DNA from: Lysinibacillus cavernae
GTDB taxonomy: Bacteria; Bacillota; Bacilli; Bacillales_A; Planococcaceae
Assembly: GCF_009724685.1 (NCBI RefSeq)
Contig: NZ_WMEF01000002.1
Coordinates: 248,001-312,000 of the forward strand
Reading direction: 5' to 3'
DNA: 64,000 nucleotides
The notes under the pieces were generated by a model, which was not told the origin of the DNA, did not search any database, and saw only the letters and a program-made list of their open reading frames with translations. Position numbers and translations under genes: made by a program. Position 1 is the stretch's first letter, and each line of letters opens with the position of its first letter. Of the stretch, positions 1-7,579 are shown one piece after another.

Positions 1-55
1 TAAAATATTTACTGATACTATGCATGTAATCATAAAGAGATAATGAGGGGATAGC

Positions 56-628
56 ATGAAAACATTTATTTATATGGTGAGGCATGGGGATTCACCGAAA
101 GATGGAAATGAAAGAACAAGAGAGTTAACCGAAAAAGGACGATTAGATGTGCATCAAATTACGGCTATCTTACAGGAAGAGGAGATTGATACTGTAGTCT
201 CAAGCCCATATCATCGTTCAATCCTAACCGTGCAGGAAGTAGCGGATAACATAGAAAGTGATGTAATTGTATTTGAAGACCTTAAAGAAAGAATTTTTAT
301 CGCTGGAGATAAGCGAATAGCTGATAAGGACTTATATCCTCTATTAGAAAAGTCATTCGCTGACCCAAACTTTGCTTTAGCAGAAGGGGAATCTAATGCA
401 GACTGTCAGAAACGTGCAATAAAAGTATTAAAAGAACTATTAAACACATATCAAGGTCGGAAAGTGGCGATAGGAACGCATGGGGCTGTAATGACATTAA
501 TGATGGGGCATTATGACAATAAATATGATTTGGACTTTCTACTCCATACAACAAAACCAGATATATACAGAATGGAATTTGAAGGGCAAGAATTGATTGA
601 GGTAAAAAGATTATGGAGTATGAAATAA
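56..628 (+). CDS. histidine phosphatase family protein (phosphoglycerate-mutase-like)
   Basis: A cytoplasmic protein of 190 residues, the usual size for a small histidine phosphatase. The N-terminus carries the catalytic RHG motif (MVRHGDSPKD, residues 8-17), and the second conserved histidine lies in GTHGAVMTLMMGH near residue 143. SSPYHRS is the typical phosphate-pocket segment. These enzymes remove phosphate through a phospho-histidine intermediate; the substrate cannot be told from sequence. The ATG follows a GAGGGG ribosome site. A paralogue with the same layout lies at 16088-16651. A terminator follows directly, so this is the last gene of its transcript. The family is secure, the role unknown. 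Confidence 0.9.
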   Translation: MKTFIYMVRHGDSPKDGNERTRELTEKGRLDVHQITAILQEEEIDTVVSSPYHRSILTVQEVADNIESDVIVFEDLKERIFIAGDKRIADKDLYPLLEKSFADPNFALAEGESNADCQKRAIKVLKELLNTYQGRKVAIGTHGAVMTLMMGHYDNKYDLDFLLHTTKPDIYRMEFEGQELIEVKRLWSMK

Positions 629-657
629 ACGACTAGAGGAAATCATATAGACAAATT

Positions 658-695
658 ACCAGGGGCTCATTAGAAAGTGAGTACCTGGTTTTTTG
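658..695 (+). terminator. intrinsic terminator after the histidine phosphatase gene
   Basis: Arms ACCAGG and CCTGGT enclose an inner CTCA/TGAG helix and are followed by a T run (TTTTTTG). It lies about 30 nt after the stop codon. Confidence 0.8.
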
Positions 696-735
696 TCATT
701 ACATACAAGTTATTGAGGAATGGATTCGTTAGATG

Positions 736-1455
736 TTAAGGGTTTGATTGCCTAGCTTTATCTTTCAAGCTGATATATAAGGACCCATTTGTTTGAACCT
801 GAGCAAAAAAGACATCTTCAACAGATTGTATATTTTGCTTTTTTAACTTTTTCATTAGCCATTCTTCTGTTAACTCAAGTTCTACTAGGTTTTCGTTTAT
901 TAGTTGGCCATCTGAAACCACTTCTGTTGGTAGGTAAGTGGGAGGTGATACATCTGCTTTAACATCCTGCTTCGTAGCAATTTGTTCAGAAGTTTTTTGC
1001 ATAACACTGAGTTTACCATCAGTTTCAAGTACTGCATATTGTACATCCTGTACAGAGAAAATTGCTTGTTCGCGTAACAACATGGTTAACTCATCCAAAT
1101 GGAGACGATTTTTCTTTAAGGCAGATTCTAAAATAACTCCTTTTTGTATAACTATAGTAGGTTTATCATCTAGGAGGACACGAGCTTTCTTAGATTTAAT
1201 AGTAATAATAGTCATTATATACGTTAAAACCCCCCACCAAATGAGTGCAATGAGTGCATCTAAAAAATGTGTTTGGGCTTGTGATGCAATTTGAGCAGCG
1301 ATCGAACCAAGTGAAATACCTGTTATATAGTGAAAAAAAGTGAGCTGACTAAGTTGTTTTTTTCCGAGGATTCGAGTCAAAATAAGTAGCACAAAAAAAG
1401 AAACAATAACTCTTAGTATTATTTCCCAAAACTCTGTATGGATAAAGTCTCCCAC
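736..1455 (-). CDS. DUF421 (YetF/YrbG-like) membrane protein
   Basis: The protein has about 239 residues. Three N-terminal hydrophobic segments include the family signature TRILGKKQLSQLTFFHYITG, followed by a soluble C-terminal domain. This matches the YetF-like DUF421 family of Bacillaceae, whose precise biochemical role I do not know. I chose the GTG at 1455 because an AGGGAGGA ribosome site lies 7 nt upstream. The frame stays open to an ATG at 1563, but that would add 36 residues unlike the family and lacks a ribosome site. The gene stands alone, convergent with the phosphatase gene. Confidence 0.85.
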   Translation of the reverse strand: MGDFIHTEFWEIILRVIVSFFVLLILTRILGKKQLSQLTFFHYITGISLGSIAAQIASQAQTHFLDALIALIWWGVLTYIMTIITIKSKKARVLLDDKPTIVIQKGVILESALKKNRLHLDELTMLLREQAIFSVQDVQYAVLETDGKLSVMQKTSEQIATKQDVKADVSPPTYLPTEVVSDGQLINENLVELELTEEWLMKKLKKQNIQSVEDVFFAQVQTNGSLYISLKDKARQSNP

Positions 1456-1654
1456 AAATAAATCCTCCCTTAAATTGGTGTCGAAAAATAGCCTGTGCAA
1501 AAATTTAATGGGTATACAACAATCACGGATCACTGACAAAGGAGCGTTTTGAATATAAACCAATTTATATTCCTATTATGTATAAAAATAAAAGAAGCCA
1601 CTTATGTAAGTGACTGAGATACTTAAAAATAATCCAAATATAAAATGGAACGGT

Positions 1655-1713
1655 AATCGCTATGAACTCTAGGGGACGGAAAAAAGGGGTAATTCTCGTC
1701 ATTCATAGCGATT
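1655..1713. repeat. 12-bp perfect inverted repeat in an intergenic region
   Basis: AATCGCTATGAA at 1655-1666 is repeated inverted as TTCATAGCGATT at 1702-1713, with a 35-nt G-rich centre. It lies between the divergent DUF421 and lipoprotein genes. There is no T run, so it is more likely an operator pair or the trace of a small mobile repeat than a terminator. A shorter palindrome, CACTTA-TG-TAAGTG, lies about 50 nt to the left. Confidence 0.5.
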
Positions 1714-1893
1714 CCCCCTTACAACTTTAGTATTTACTATGTAAGTTAATTTTAAACAATAATTTATTTAAAGAACATTTATTGAAAAATAATAATTGGC
1801 TATTTGTTAACCTAATTTTTCTGCAACTTAAAATCGTATGGGTAAAGATAATCTGGACAATAATAAAGATGAAAAGAGAAAAGAGGTGAATAG

Positions 1894-2082
1894 ATGAGGA
1901 AAATACTATTAGGCACTTTTACAGCAGTTCTTTCTACAGGGTTATTATTTGGATGTGGCACAGCTAATGATGAACAGGAGCCAGACCCAACTGAAGAACC
2001 ATCTGAACAACAAGATGAGCAAAGTCAAAACGATCAAAGTCAAAACGATAACCAAAATAATCATGAAGAAGATAACCATTAG
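1894..2082 (+). CDS. small lipoprotein with acidic/Gln-rich tail
   Basis: A 62-residue precursor. A basic start (MRKILLG) and hydrophobic stretch end in the lipobox LLFGC, so the mature protein would be lipidated on Cys21 and anchored outside the membrane. The rest is low-complexity and rich in Glu, Gln, Asp and Asn, with SQNDQSQND repeats and no fold I recognise. An AGAGGTG ribosome site precedes the ATG. A strong hairpin follows the gene. Lipoprotein export is well supported; function is unknown. Confidence 0.75.
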   Translation: MRKILLGTFTAVLSTGLLFGCGTANDEQEPDPTEEPSEQQDEQSQNDQSQNDNQNNHEEDNH

Positions 2083-2130
2083 TTATATTTTACATTTTTA
2101 TAATTACAAAAATGAATAGTTTTAATTTAT

Positions 2131-2165
2131 GGATCAAGATAGATATAACTATCTTGATCTTTTGT
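2131..2165 (+). terminator. intrinsic terminator after the small lipoprotein gene
   Basis: Perfect 11-bp stem GATCAAGATAG / CTATCTTGATC with a short AT loop, followed by TTTT. Confidence 0.85.
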
Positions 2166-2635
2166 TAAACTGAGACGATGAACAAATGCACCAGTTAAAT
2201 TAAATCAAAAGTTTGATACGTTTATCCAGAAACATTGCGCTCTAAATTCTCTACATTAAATCGAACATCATTTAATACATAATAAATTGAATCCATACTG
2301 CTAGACGAGTTAGATGTTCCGATAATATTATCCGTAAAATTATACAAAAACATATTACATAATATATCAACGCTTAGTTTTAATTAGTGGATTAAAATAG
2401 CTACCTATAGAGTCTATATTGCTTTGGTTGAGGGAGCGAAACTAAATGCACAACATTATGGAGATGAATCGCACAAACTCAAAATGACAAGGATGACTAA
2501 AAATTAGCCTTGTTTCAAACTTCAATTTCGATAGTAGGTAGAATGGGTTTTTGATTTACATAACTATATAAACTGACTATTTTTGAGAATTTACTGAAAA
2601 TAATATGTTACTATGCAAATATGGAATGTTAATAA
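2166..2635. other. 470-nt stretch without an intact gene, possible decayed coding remnants
   Basis: No convincing gene is seen. Two short open segments look protein-like. On the minus strand, about 2216-2370, a frame ends in SIYYVLNDVRFNVENLE and a stop. On the plus strand, about 2391-2503, a frame contains IATYRVYIALVEGAKLNAQH and a stop. Neither has a ribosome site, and neither resembles a family I recognise. They may be fragments of lost genes or chance. Confidence 0.35.
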
Positions 2636-2659
2636 ATGATGAAAAGGGGAGTTATTATT

Positions 2660-3217
2660 TTGACCATAAAGTACGAATTTAAAGATTTTCCTCAATTGGA
2701 AACAGAACGTTTTATCCTACGAAAAGGAATAGTGGGGGATTGCAAAGATATTTTTGAGCTTTATTCCGATGAGAATGTAGTTAAGTATCTTCCATTAACA
2801 TCATTTAAATCAGTTGAAGATGCAATGGATGAAATAAATTGGTATGATAAAATTTTCAAAGAACAAATTGGATTAAGATGGGTAATCGAAGAAACTAAGA
2901 CAAAAAAAGTGATTGGAACATGTGGTTATTTGAATTATGAAAAAGTACATAACCGCATAGAAATTGGGTATGATTTAAGCCCCCAATATTGGGGGAAGGG
3001 GATTATGCAGGAGGCTTTAAGCAACATTATACATTTTGCCTTTTCATCGATGGGAATAAATAAGATCGAGGCGAAAATAGAACCGGAAAATAAATCATCT
3101 TTAAGATTGGTGGAAAAATTAAATTTTTGTAAAGAAGGTGTTTTGAGACAACATGAATATGAAAAAGGAAAGTATGTTGATCTTGTCATCTTATCGTTAT
3201 TGAAAAGTGATTATTAG
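2660..3217 (+). CDS. GNAT family N-acetyltransferase (RimJ/RimL-like)
   Basis: About 186 residues. The N-terminus LETERFILRKG is typical of RimJ/RimL-type GNATs, and YDLSPQYWGKGIMQEAL is the acetyl-CoA-binding motif A. N-K-S-S-L-R-L-V-E-K-L-N-F matches the final strand-helix of the fold. The substrate may be a ribosomal protein N-terminus, an antibiotic or a small amine. I place the start at the TTG at 2660, since AAGGGGAG lies 8 nt upstream; the ATG codons at 2636 and 2639 lack a ribosome site. It stands alone between two AT-rich gaps. Confidence 0.85.
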   Translation: MTIKYEFKDFPQLETERFILRKGIVGDCKDIFELYSDENVVKYLPLTSFKSVEDAMDEINWYDKIFKEQIGLRWVIEETKTKKVIGTCGYLNYEKVHNRIEIGYDLSPQYWGKGIMQEALSNIIHFAFSSMGINKIEAKIEPENKSSLRLVEKLNFCKEGVLRQHEYEKGKYVDLVILSLLKSDY

Positions 3218-3443
3218 AAGGATTATGAAGAGGTCATACTTTAAAGCTGTTAGTATTCCAGCGATGGGATGTTGCTGTTTTTCCATGCTATTATGATTTG
3301 GTGGTGGTATAGATGGACAGTAATTTAGCACATATTAGTCTTGGTGATGTCGTTAATATTGAACTAGCGCTCACTAAACGTAATGGTTTTAGCATCATAC
3401 CAAATTTATTGGGAAAAACCCGTGGTTGTCATAAAAGACTTGA

Positions 3444-3474
3444 AACACTCATTTATTTTAAGAGTGTTTTTTGT
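3444..3474 (+). terminator. intrinsic terminator
   Basis: AACACTC / GAGTGTT stem with an 11-nt loop and a T6 run. It lies downstream of the GNAT gene; no intact gene lies between. Confidence 0.75.
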
Positions 3475-3577
3475 TGCCCATTATCAGTTAAAAGAAAAAT
3501 AAATAATTTCAATTAAATACAAAAAAAGGTATATAATAGTATGTTGTTGTAATTAATAAAAGAAGAGGTATAATATT

Positions 3578-4027
3578 ATGGCAGAATTTAACGATAATGT
3601 AGCAGTATCTTTTGTATCAAACGTTCCGCATTTAAAATATCTTAAAGATGAAATTCAAGAATTAGCTGAAAAATTTAATTTTAATTATCAGCAACTTTCA
3701 AAAATAATAGATTTACCTATAAATGAGATAGAAAATTTTATGAATAGTAAAGGTACAATCACAATTGAACAACAAGAGAAGATTGAGAATAAATTAGCTA
3801 TATTAAATCATGGGTTTGAAAGTTTTGATGCGAGAGAAAGAGTATCATTACTATTAAATGATTTGATAGCGGATTACATGTTTTCAACTGAAAGTATATC
3901 GAAAATTATCCATGTAGAAGAAAAAGAACTTGCCAATTTCAGACGAGGGAAATTATTAACGGATAGAAACGAAGAATTAAAGATCTGTGTGAATGTCATC
4001 ATGCTTCATTTTGTTTTACATGACTAA
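3578..4027 (+). CDS. protein with two HTH-like repeats, probable DNA-binding protein
   Basis: A 149-residue cytoplasmic protein of uncertain family. Two segments have the spacing of a Cro/lambda-type helix-turn-helix and resemble each other: NYQQLSKIIDLPINEIENFM (about 37-56) and STESISKIIHVEEKELANF (about 103-121). Each has a conserved S-K-I-I core. This suggests an internally duplicated DNA-binding domain, with no recognisable ligand or enzyme domain. The ATG has an AAGAGG ribosome site. The gene is flanked by non-coding DNA. A role as a small regulator is inference from the fold alone. Confidence 0.65.
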   Translation: MAEFNDNVAVSFVSNVPHLKYLKDEIQELAEKFNFNYQQLSKIIDLPINEIENFMNSKGTITIEQQEKIENKLAILNHGFESFDARERVSLLLNDLIADYMFSTESISKIIHVEEKELANFRRGKLLTDRNEELKICVNVIMLHFVLHD

Positions 4028-4354
4028 GTGTAAGTGGGGGTACTTAATTTATTCCGATCCTGAGCAGTATCATTTAAAAAAATTGTCAACAGAATGGATT
4101 TAATGACTATCACTTTATTACATCTCGGGTTGGGATCTTTTCCGCTGCTCGCCAGACCAACAGTTAAATTCACCTTTATAAACAGTTTCTCTTTATACAC
4201 AATTATTTTGTCATCTTTATAAACAGACGCAAAAAAGTAAATTGCATATTCGAAGTATGCAGGTCAACTATACCGATAATGTAAGCTTTTTCTTCAAAAT
4301 TTATCTTAATTAATGATAGAAGAATGTAGATGAAAAATTGGTTTACTTTTGCAC
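4028..4354. other. AT-rich intergenic region before the cold-shock gene
   Basis: No gene or RNA family is recognised here. Its right edge is the strong promoter of the cold-shock gene. Confidence 0.5.
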
Positions 4355-4383
4355 TAGACAAAGAAGATTTTTTGTTATATAAT
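4355..4383 (+). promoter_or_regulatory. sigma-A promoter of the first cold-shock gene
   Basis: TAGACA, a 17-nt spacer, then TATAAT. Transcription would begin near 4390, giving a leader of about 140 nt, the long untranslated leader typical of csp genes. Confidence 0.75.
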
Positions 4384-4421
4384 AAATTTAATAAAATCGT
4401 TCGTAAAAGAAACCATGAATT

Positions 4422-4484
4422 CACATATTACAAAAAGTAATCGTGTATTGATAGATGCTTTTTGCGATGTGTGTCTTTTTTTTT
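4422..4484 (+). terminator. terminator-like hairpin inside the csp leader
   Basis: CACAT and CAAAAAG pair with CTTTTTG and ATGTG around a 20-nt loop. TGTC and a T9 tract (4476-4484) follow. It lies between the promoter and the csp start at 4530, so it could stop transcription before the gene. The second csp gene has a hairpin in the same place. Confidence 0.55.
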
Positions 4485-4529
4485 CAAGTAATATGATTTT
4501 ATTTAATAAGATTAATGGAGGTCATTTAA

Positions 4530-4730
4530 ATGACACAAGGTACAGTAAAATGGTTTAACGCAGAAAAAGGTTTTGGCTTCATCGAAGTTGAAGGCGGACA
4601 AGACGTATTCGCTCACTTCTCAGCTATCCAAGGTGAAGGTTTCAAATCACTTGAAGAAGGCCAAAAAGTTGAATTCACAGTAGAAGAAGGTCAACGTGGA
4701 CCTCAAGCTGCTAACATCGTAAAACTTTAA
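4530..4730 (+). CDS. cspB: cold-shock protein, CspA/CspB family
   Basis: 66 residues, the standard length of the single cold-shock domain. RNP1 (KGFGFIEV) and RNP2 (VFAHF) are intact, and the start [15 protein letters not shown] is canonical. The protein binds single-stranded RNA and DNA and acts as an RNA chaperone. A GGAGG site lies 8 nt before the ATG. The long leader carries a terminator-like hairpin, suggesting control after initiation. A paralogue at 22757-22957 on the minus strand differs at a few positions. The letter of the symbol is a guess, since Bacillaceae have several csp genes. Confidence 0.95.
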   Translation: MTQGTVKWFNAEKGFGFIEVEGGQDVFAHFSAIQGEGFKSLEEGQKVEFTVEEGQRGPQAANIVKL

Positions 4731-4797
4731 TTTTTAATTAAAAAAAATCAAGCTTAATTGAAGTGACTTCCAATTGTTATTTCATTAGGTAGCGGTT

Positions 4798-4840
4798 TGG
4801 GCATGAGTTCGATATACTATCGGACTCATGCCTTTTAATT
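4798..4840 (+). terminator. intrinsic terminator after the cold-shock gene
   Basis: Long stem GGCATGAG..GATA / TATC..CTCATGCC followed by TTTT. Confidence 0.85.
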
Positions 4841-5235
4841 TTGCCTTTAGTCGTTTTTTTTCTTGGAGTCACTAGCGAACCTAAAGAGATCTGTCGTATA
4901 AAGGTTAGTAACTAATGATTGTAATTAAAAATTTCTTCTTAATAATGTTTTTTGCAGTCGCTCTCTGTATGGAGAGTGTGAATTAAAATATATTGCTCGG
5001 GAAATAATTGAAAATTCAGACTTATAACTCTCTATATAGAGGGTGAGGAATAAAAGTGGTTCTTTAAGAAAATAGTCACTACATTAGGTAAACAGATCAA
5101 AGTTTGCTGTGTCAAGAGAATCACAATGATGATTTTTTCACCGAGAAAGAAACAATAGATCAAGCGACCATTTATCTTATGGGATATAGAGGGTGGATTT
5201 TCAGGTCTGTTGCTCTACATAAACAGGGATCCTTG
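4841..5235. other. intergenic region with small hairpins, no gene seen
   Basis: Two related short hairpins occur about 70 nt apart, CTCTCTGTATGGAGAG near 4957 and CTCTCTATATAGAGGG near 5027. Each is followed by G-TG-rich then A-rich sequence. A third TATAGAGGGTG lies near 5185. I recognise no gene. Confidence 0.35.
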
Positions 5236-5283
5236 CGAAAAAAAGGCAGAAACGTTGCATGCACAACATTTCTGCCTTTATTA
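5236..5283 (-). terminator. intrinsic terminator of the EF-G-binding protein gene
   Basis: On the minus strand GGCAGAAATGTTG pairs with CAACGTTTCTGCC around a short loop, followed by T7. It begins just after the stop codon at 5289. Confidence 0.9.
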
Positions 5284-5288
5284 ATTTG

Positions 5289-5942
5289 CTATTTTTTCGT
5301 AATGCGCTGGAAAAATTCGCGTGTTCTGTCCATATCTGTGACATGCTCATTACATGTTTGACTATCCGCACAAATGTAATTGCTATGGCTGGTAAATGTA
5401 CCAACGATTTGCCCTTTGATAGATGTTGTATATAAGCCAACATCTGAATGGCGATTACAGATGGCGCAAATGCCGCGAATGGTGTTGTTGGCAAATGTGC
5501 CCTTGATGCCTTTTAGTTCACCATTTTGCTCAAGGATGACGTATTTTCGATGTGTACCTGGATCATCCCAAGCCAGATAACAAATTTGCTGAAAATTGAA
5601 TCCTTCTAGATTTGGCAGCTTTAGCTTTTTTTCCTTTTTAAATAAAGCTTTGAGCGTGCTAGCTGTCACTGGCTTGAAAGGAATAACATATGGTTTTAAT
5701 TGTTCTAAAATTGCATCCCCTTGCGCACGATCGGTTACAGTCAAAAGCTGTTCAACAAGCATTGACTCTTCAGCGGAAAGCGCTAATTTTAACGTAATCT
5801 CGGTATCGACTAGACCACGGACTGCCAAGATTACATTTTTATCCTTCGTTGTCGTTAGGGCATGTAAAATTTTGCTTAATTGCTGTTCAAGTAAATGATA
5901 ATTTGCCACCGTTAAAAACGGCTGTATTGTTTGTTTTTCCAT
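5289..5942 (-). CDS. FusB/FusC-type EF-G-binding protein
   Basis: A cytoplasmic protein of 217 residues, the size of the staphylococcal FusB/FusC family. An N-terminal helical domain is followed by a treble-clef zinc-binding domain with C-A-I-C (about residue 155) and C-A-D-S-Q-T-C-N-E-H near residue 190. Family members bind elongation factor G and help release it from ribosomes stalled by fusidic acid. Chromosomal homologues are common in Firmicutes, and resistance in this strain is inference. The start has AGGAGAG 7 nt upstream. A leader peptide ORF and alternative hairpins precede it, suggesting drug-inducible translation. Confidence 0.85.
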   Translation of the reverse strand: MEKQTIQPFLTVANYHLLEQQLSKILHALTTTKDKNVILAVRGLVDTEITLKLALSAEESMLVEQLLTVTDRAQGDAILEQLKPYVIPFKPVTASTLKALFKKEKKLKLPNLEGFNFQQICYLAWDDPGTHRKYVILEQNGELKGIKGTFANNTIRGICAICNRHSDVGLYTTSIKGQIVGTFTSHSNYICADSQTCNEHVTDMDRTREFFQRITKK

Positions 5943-5946
5943 TTGA

Positions 5947-6056
5947 AATCTCTCCTGTTTATTAGGCTATTTTTTAAGAGAATTTGGCCTAAAGAGATCA
6001 TTCAATATTATGTTATTTGTATAACTTAATCTAGACCTCTTTGACCTAAAGAAGTC
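5947..6056 (-). promoter_or_regulatory. candidate translational attenuator of the EF-G-binding protein gene
   Basis: Four short segments on the minus strand can pair alternatively. A = GACTTCTTT (6056-6048), B = AAAGAGGTC (6042-6034), C = GATCTCTTT (5999-5991), D = GGAGAGATT (5955-5947, overlapping the ribosome site). A:B and C:D are both 9-bp helices, and B:C is also 9 bp. A:B and C:D together hide the ribosome site. If a ribosome stalls in the leader and covers A, B can take C and free D. An inner TTAGGC/GCCTAA helix strengthens the C:D hairpin. This is the logic of erm-type leaders; the assignment is by eye. Confidence 0.6.
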
Positions 6057-6091
6057 GTTCTAGAGCAAGCATTACAAGTGAATGCGTTCAT
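6026..6091 (-). CDS. leader peptide upstream of the EF-G-binding protein gene
   Basis: A 21-residue ORF beginning MNAFTCNACSRTTSL and ending in GLD. It has a near-perfect AAGGAGG site 7 nt before the ATG. It spans segments A and B of the candidate attenuator, and its stop lies 84 nt before the downstream gene. The strong ribosome site on so short an ORF, and the overlap with the pairing segments, support a regulatory peptide rather than chance. Its sequence matches no stalling peptide I know. Confidence 0.6.
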   Translation of the reverse strand: MNAFTCNACSRTTSLGQRGLD

Positions 6092-6122
6092 GTCGATTCC
6101 TCCTTGAAAGAAAACTACCCTT

Positions 6123-6128
6123 ATTATA
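6123..6128 (-). promoter_or_regulatory. extended -10 promoter for the leader peptide and EF-G-binding protein gene
   Basis: TGTTATAAT on the minus strand is an extended -10 element. The -35 region (TTTATC, 17 nt upstream) is weak. Transcription would start about 25 nt before the leader peptide. Confidence 0.55.
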
Positions 6129-6177
6129 ACATCTTTTGACAATTTGATAAATGATAAAGTTGCCTTTATTTTCTGAA

Positions 6178-6205
6178 TTGTTAGATATACAAAAAATGCT
6201 ATAAT
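6178..6205 (+). promoter_or_regulatory. promoter of the uORF-methyltransferase transcript
   Basis: TTGTTA, 16 nt, then TATAAT with a TG extension (TGCTATAAT). It is divergent from the EF-G-binding protein promoter. Confidence 0.6.
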
Positions 6206-6237
6206 AGTATGAATTGGTTATGAAAGGGGAAATTTTT

Positions 6238-6294
6238 ATGAAACAGACTACTGAATTTAAAACAATGATGACTTGGAAAAATGATAAATTGTAG
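6238..6294 (+). CDS. short upstream ORF, possible leader peptide for the methyltransferase
   Basis: An 18-residue ORF (MKQTTEFKTMMTWKNDKL) with an AAGGGGA site before its ATG. Its TAG stop overlaps the AGGAGG ribosome site of the methyltransferase, so the two are placed for translational coupling. It could be a regulatory peptide or a chance ORF. Confidence 0.45.
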   Translation: MKQTTEFKTMMTWKNDKL

Positions 6295-6302
6295 GAGGCA
6301 CT

Positions 6303-6950
6303 ATGATACTAAATAAACAAGGTTTTGATTTATGGGCAGATGGTTATGATCAAACTGTTCAACTAAGTGAAGAAAATAATCAATATCCATTTGCAGGTTA
6401 TAAAGCGATTTTAAATAAAATTTTTAACGAAGTAATGGAAAATCCTGCTTCAACTGTTTTAGATATTGGCTTTGGGACAGGCGTTTTAACAGCTAAACTT
6501 TATGAACATGGACATCCTATTAGTGGCTTTGATTTTTCATCCAACATGATCGCTATTGCGAAGGGAAAAATGCCACAAGCAAACTTAATCGAATGGGATT
6601 TAACAAAGGGGTTGCCACCAGCATTGTTGCAGCAACAGTACGATGCCATTATTAGTACGTATGCTCTGCATCATTTTACAGATGAGCAGAAGGGTGAGTA
6701 TATTTCACAATTATTACAGCACCTAACGCCAAATGGTAAAATTTTAATTGGTGATGTTGCCTTTGAGACAAGAGAGCAGCTAGAAAAATGCCGTTATGAT
6801 AGCAGGGGGTATTGGGATGATGATGAATTTTACTTTGTGCATGAGGAGCTAAAATCCTTATTGCAGGATATTTGTCAGCTAACATTTTACCCGTTATCGC
6901 ATTGTGGTGGAGTATTTGTAATTTCGGGGCTACCTAAGGATCCTGCATAA
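6303..6950 (+). CDS. class I SAM-dependent methyltransferase (YrrT-like)
   Basis: 215 residues. Motif I is VLDIGFGTGVLTAKL (about 54-68), motif II holds the acidic GFDFSSNMI, and ISTYALHHFTDEQK is motif IV. The opening WADGYDQTVQ resembles B. subtilis YrrT, a putative methyltransferase near the methionine salvage genes. Here such genes are absent, so the substrate is unknown. The start is an ATG directly after AGGAGG, which overlaps the stop of a preceding uORF. The gene ends before a hairpin that is also one copy of the 25-bp repeat bordering an IS remnant. Confidence 0.85.
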   Translation: MILNKQGFDLWADGYDQTVQLSEENNQYPFAGYKAILNKIFNEVMENPASTVLDIGFGTGVLTAKLYEHGHPISGFDFSSNMIAIAKGKMPQANLIEWDLTKGLPPALLQQQYDAIISTYALHHFTDEQKGEYISQLLQHLTPNGKILIGDVAFETREQLEKCRYDSRGYWDDDEFYFVHEELKSLLQDICQLTFYPLSHCGGVFVISGLPKDPA

Positions 6951-6953
6951 ATG

Positions 6954-7056
6954 CTTTTTAAAGGCGAGTGATTTATCTAACATTGTAAAAAGAATGAATA
7001 CTGATGCGATTGACGAGTTTGAAAAAGGTGTTCATGTAAAAATCATCAAAAGTTAG
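6954..7056 (+). pseudogene. possible C-terminal gene fragment
   Basis: A short open frame without start or ribosome site ends in DAIDEFEKGVHVKIIKS then TAG. Its composition is protein-like. It may be the remaining 3' end of a deleted gene; the family is not recognised. Confidence 0.3.
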
Positions 7057-7091
7057 GGGATAAATTCTCAACTTTCTTGATAAATAAAAGA

Positions 7092-7116
7092 AAGGGGCTG
7101 TCAAAGGACAGCTCCT
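7092..7116 (+). repeat. 25-bp direct repeat, left copy (terminator stem)
   Basis: Identical to 7656-7680. The repeat contains the stem GGGGCTGTC / GACAGCTCC, itself a terminator hairpin. In this copy the T tract is interrupted by the element; the right copy keeps CCTTTT. It probably terminated the methyltransferase transcript. Confidence 0.75.
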
Positions 7117-7249
7117 AAGACTGTAGACAAAAAGAATCGAGAAGTTCACACTCGATTATTCCTTTTGTCTTTTTTTCTTCTATGAATATATTTAAAAATG
7201 GTGATTTACTACCCATTTAAACATACTCTTCAAGCTTTTAAGCTGCCTA

Positions 7250-7390
7250 TTATGTCAAAGTAGCCAGTTTCTTTAAATCCATGGCAGCGAAAGTAAGCAT
7301 AACCTACATGGACTCTAGTTTTTGTACTAATTGATCAATCGTTAACATTTCTAATTGTTCACGTTCATTGATTTGATTCTTCATCATCAT
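7250..7390 (-). pseudogene. transposase remnant, IS1182 family
   Basis: It starts with three ATG codons after GAGGTGATG and reads NQINEREQLEMLTIDQLV, the usual N-terminus of IS1182 transposases. It then hits a TAG and continues in the same frame as VMLTFAAMDLKKLATLT and TAA. The catalytic core is deleted. Confidence 0.65.
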
Positions 7391-7452
7391 GGTTCATCAC
7401 CTCGAAAGTATACTTTTTATCAATATATGAATAAGGCGTTCTTTATGTAGAA

Positions 7453-7579
7453 GTTGATTGGAACGAAGGGCGGCGACTCCTGCAGGAAAAGCGGGAAAGT
7501 CGAGATCCTGGATTGAGTGGAGCGAGGGAAGCAGCTCGACCCCGCCCGCGGAAAGCGTCCGCCCGTAGTGGAAATCAAC
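7453..7579. repeat. GC-rich interspersed hairpin-type repeat
   Basis: About 127 bp that is markedly GC-rich in an AT-rich region. It is bounded by GTTGATT and AATCAAC and contains CCGCCCGCGGAAAGCG. Sequences of this look are common as dispersed intergenic repeats in Bacillaceae. It sits inside the IS remnant, upstream of the transposase start. Confidence 0.6.

Noticed and set aside
3313-3516. 67-codon open frame
   Set aside because: It contains a terminator hairpin and T tract and has no family resemblance.
4203-4424. 73-codon minus-strand open frame upstream of csp
   Set aside because: It is opposite to the csp promoter and has low-complexity AT-rich composition.
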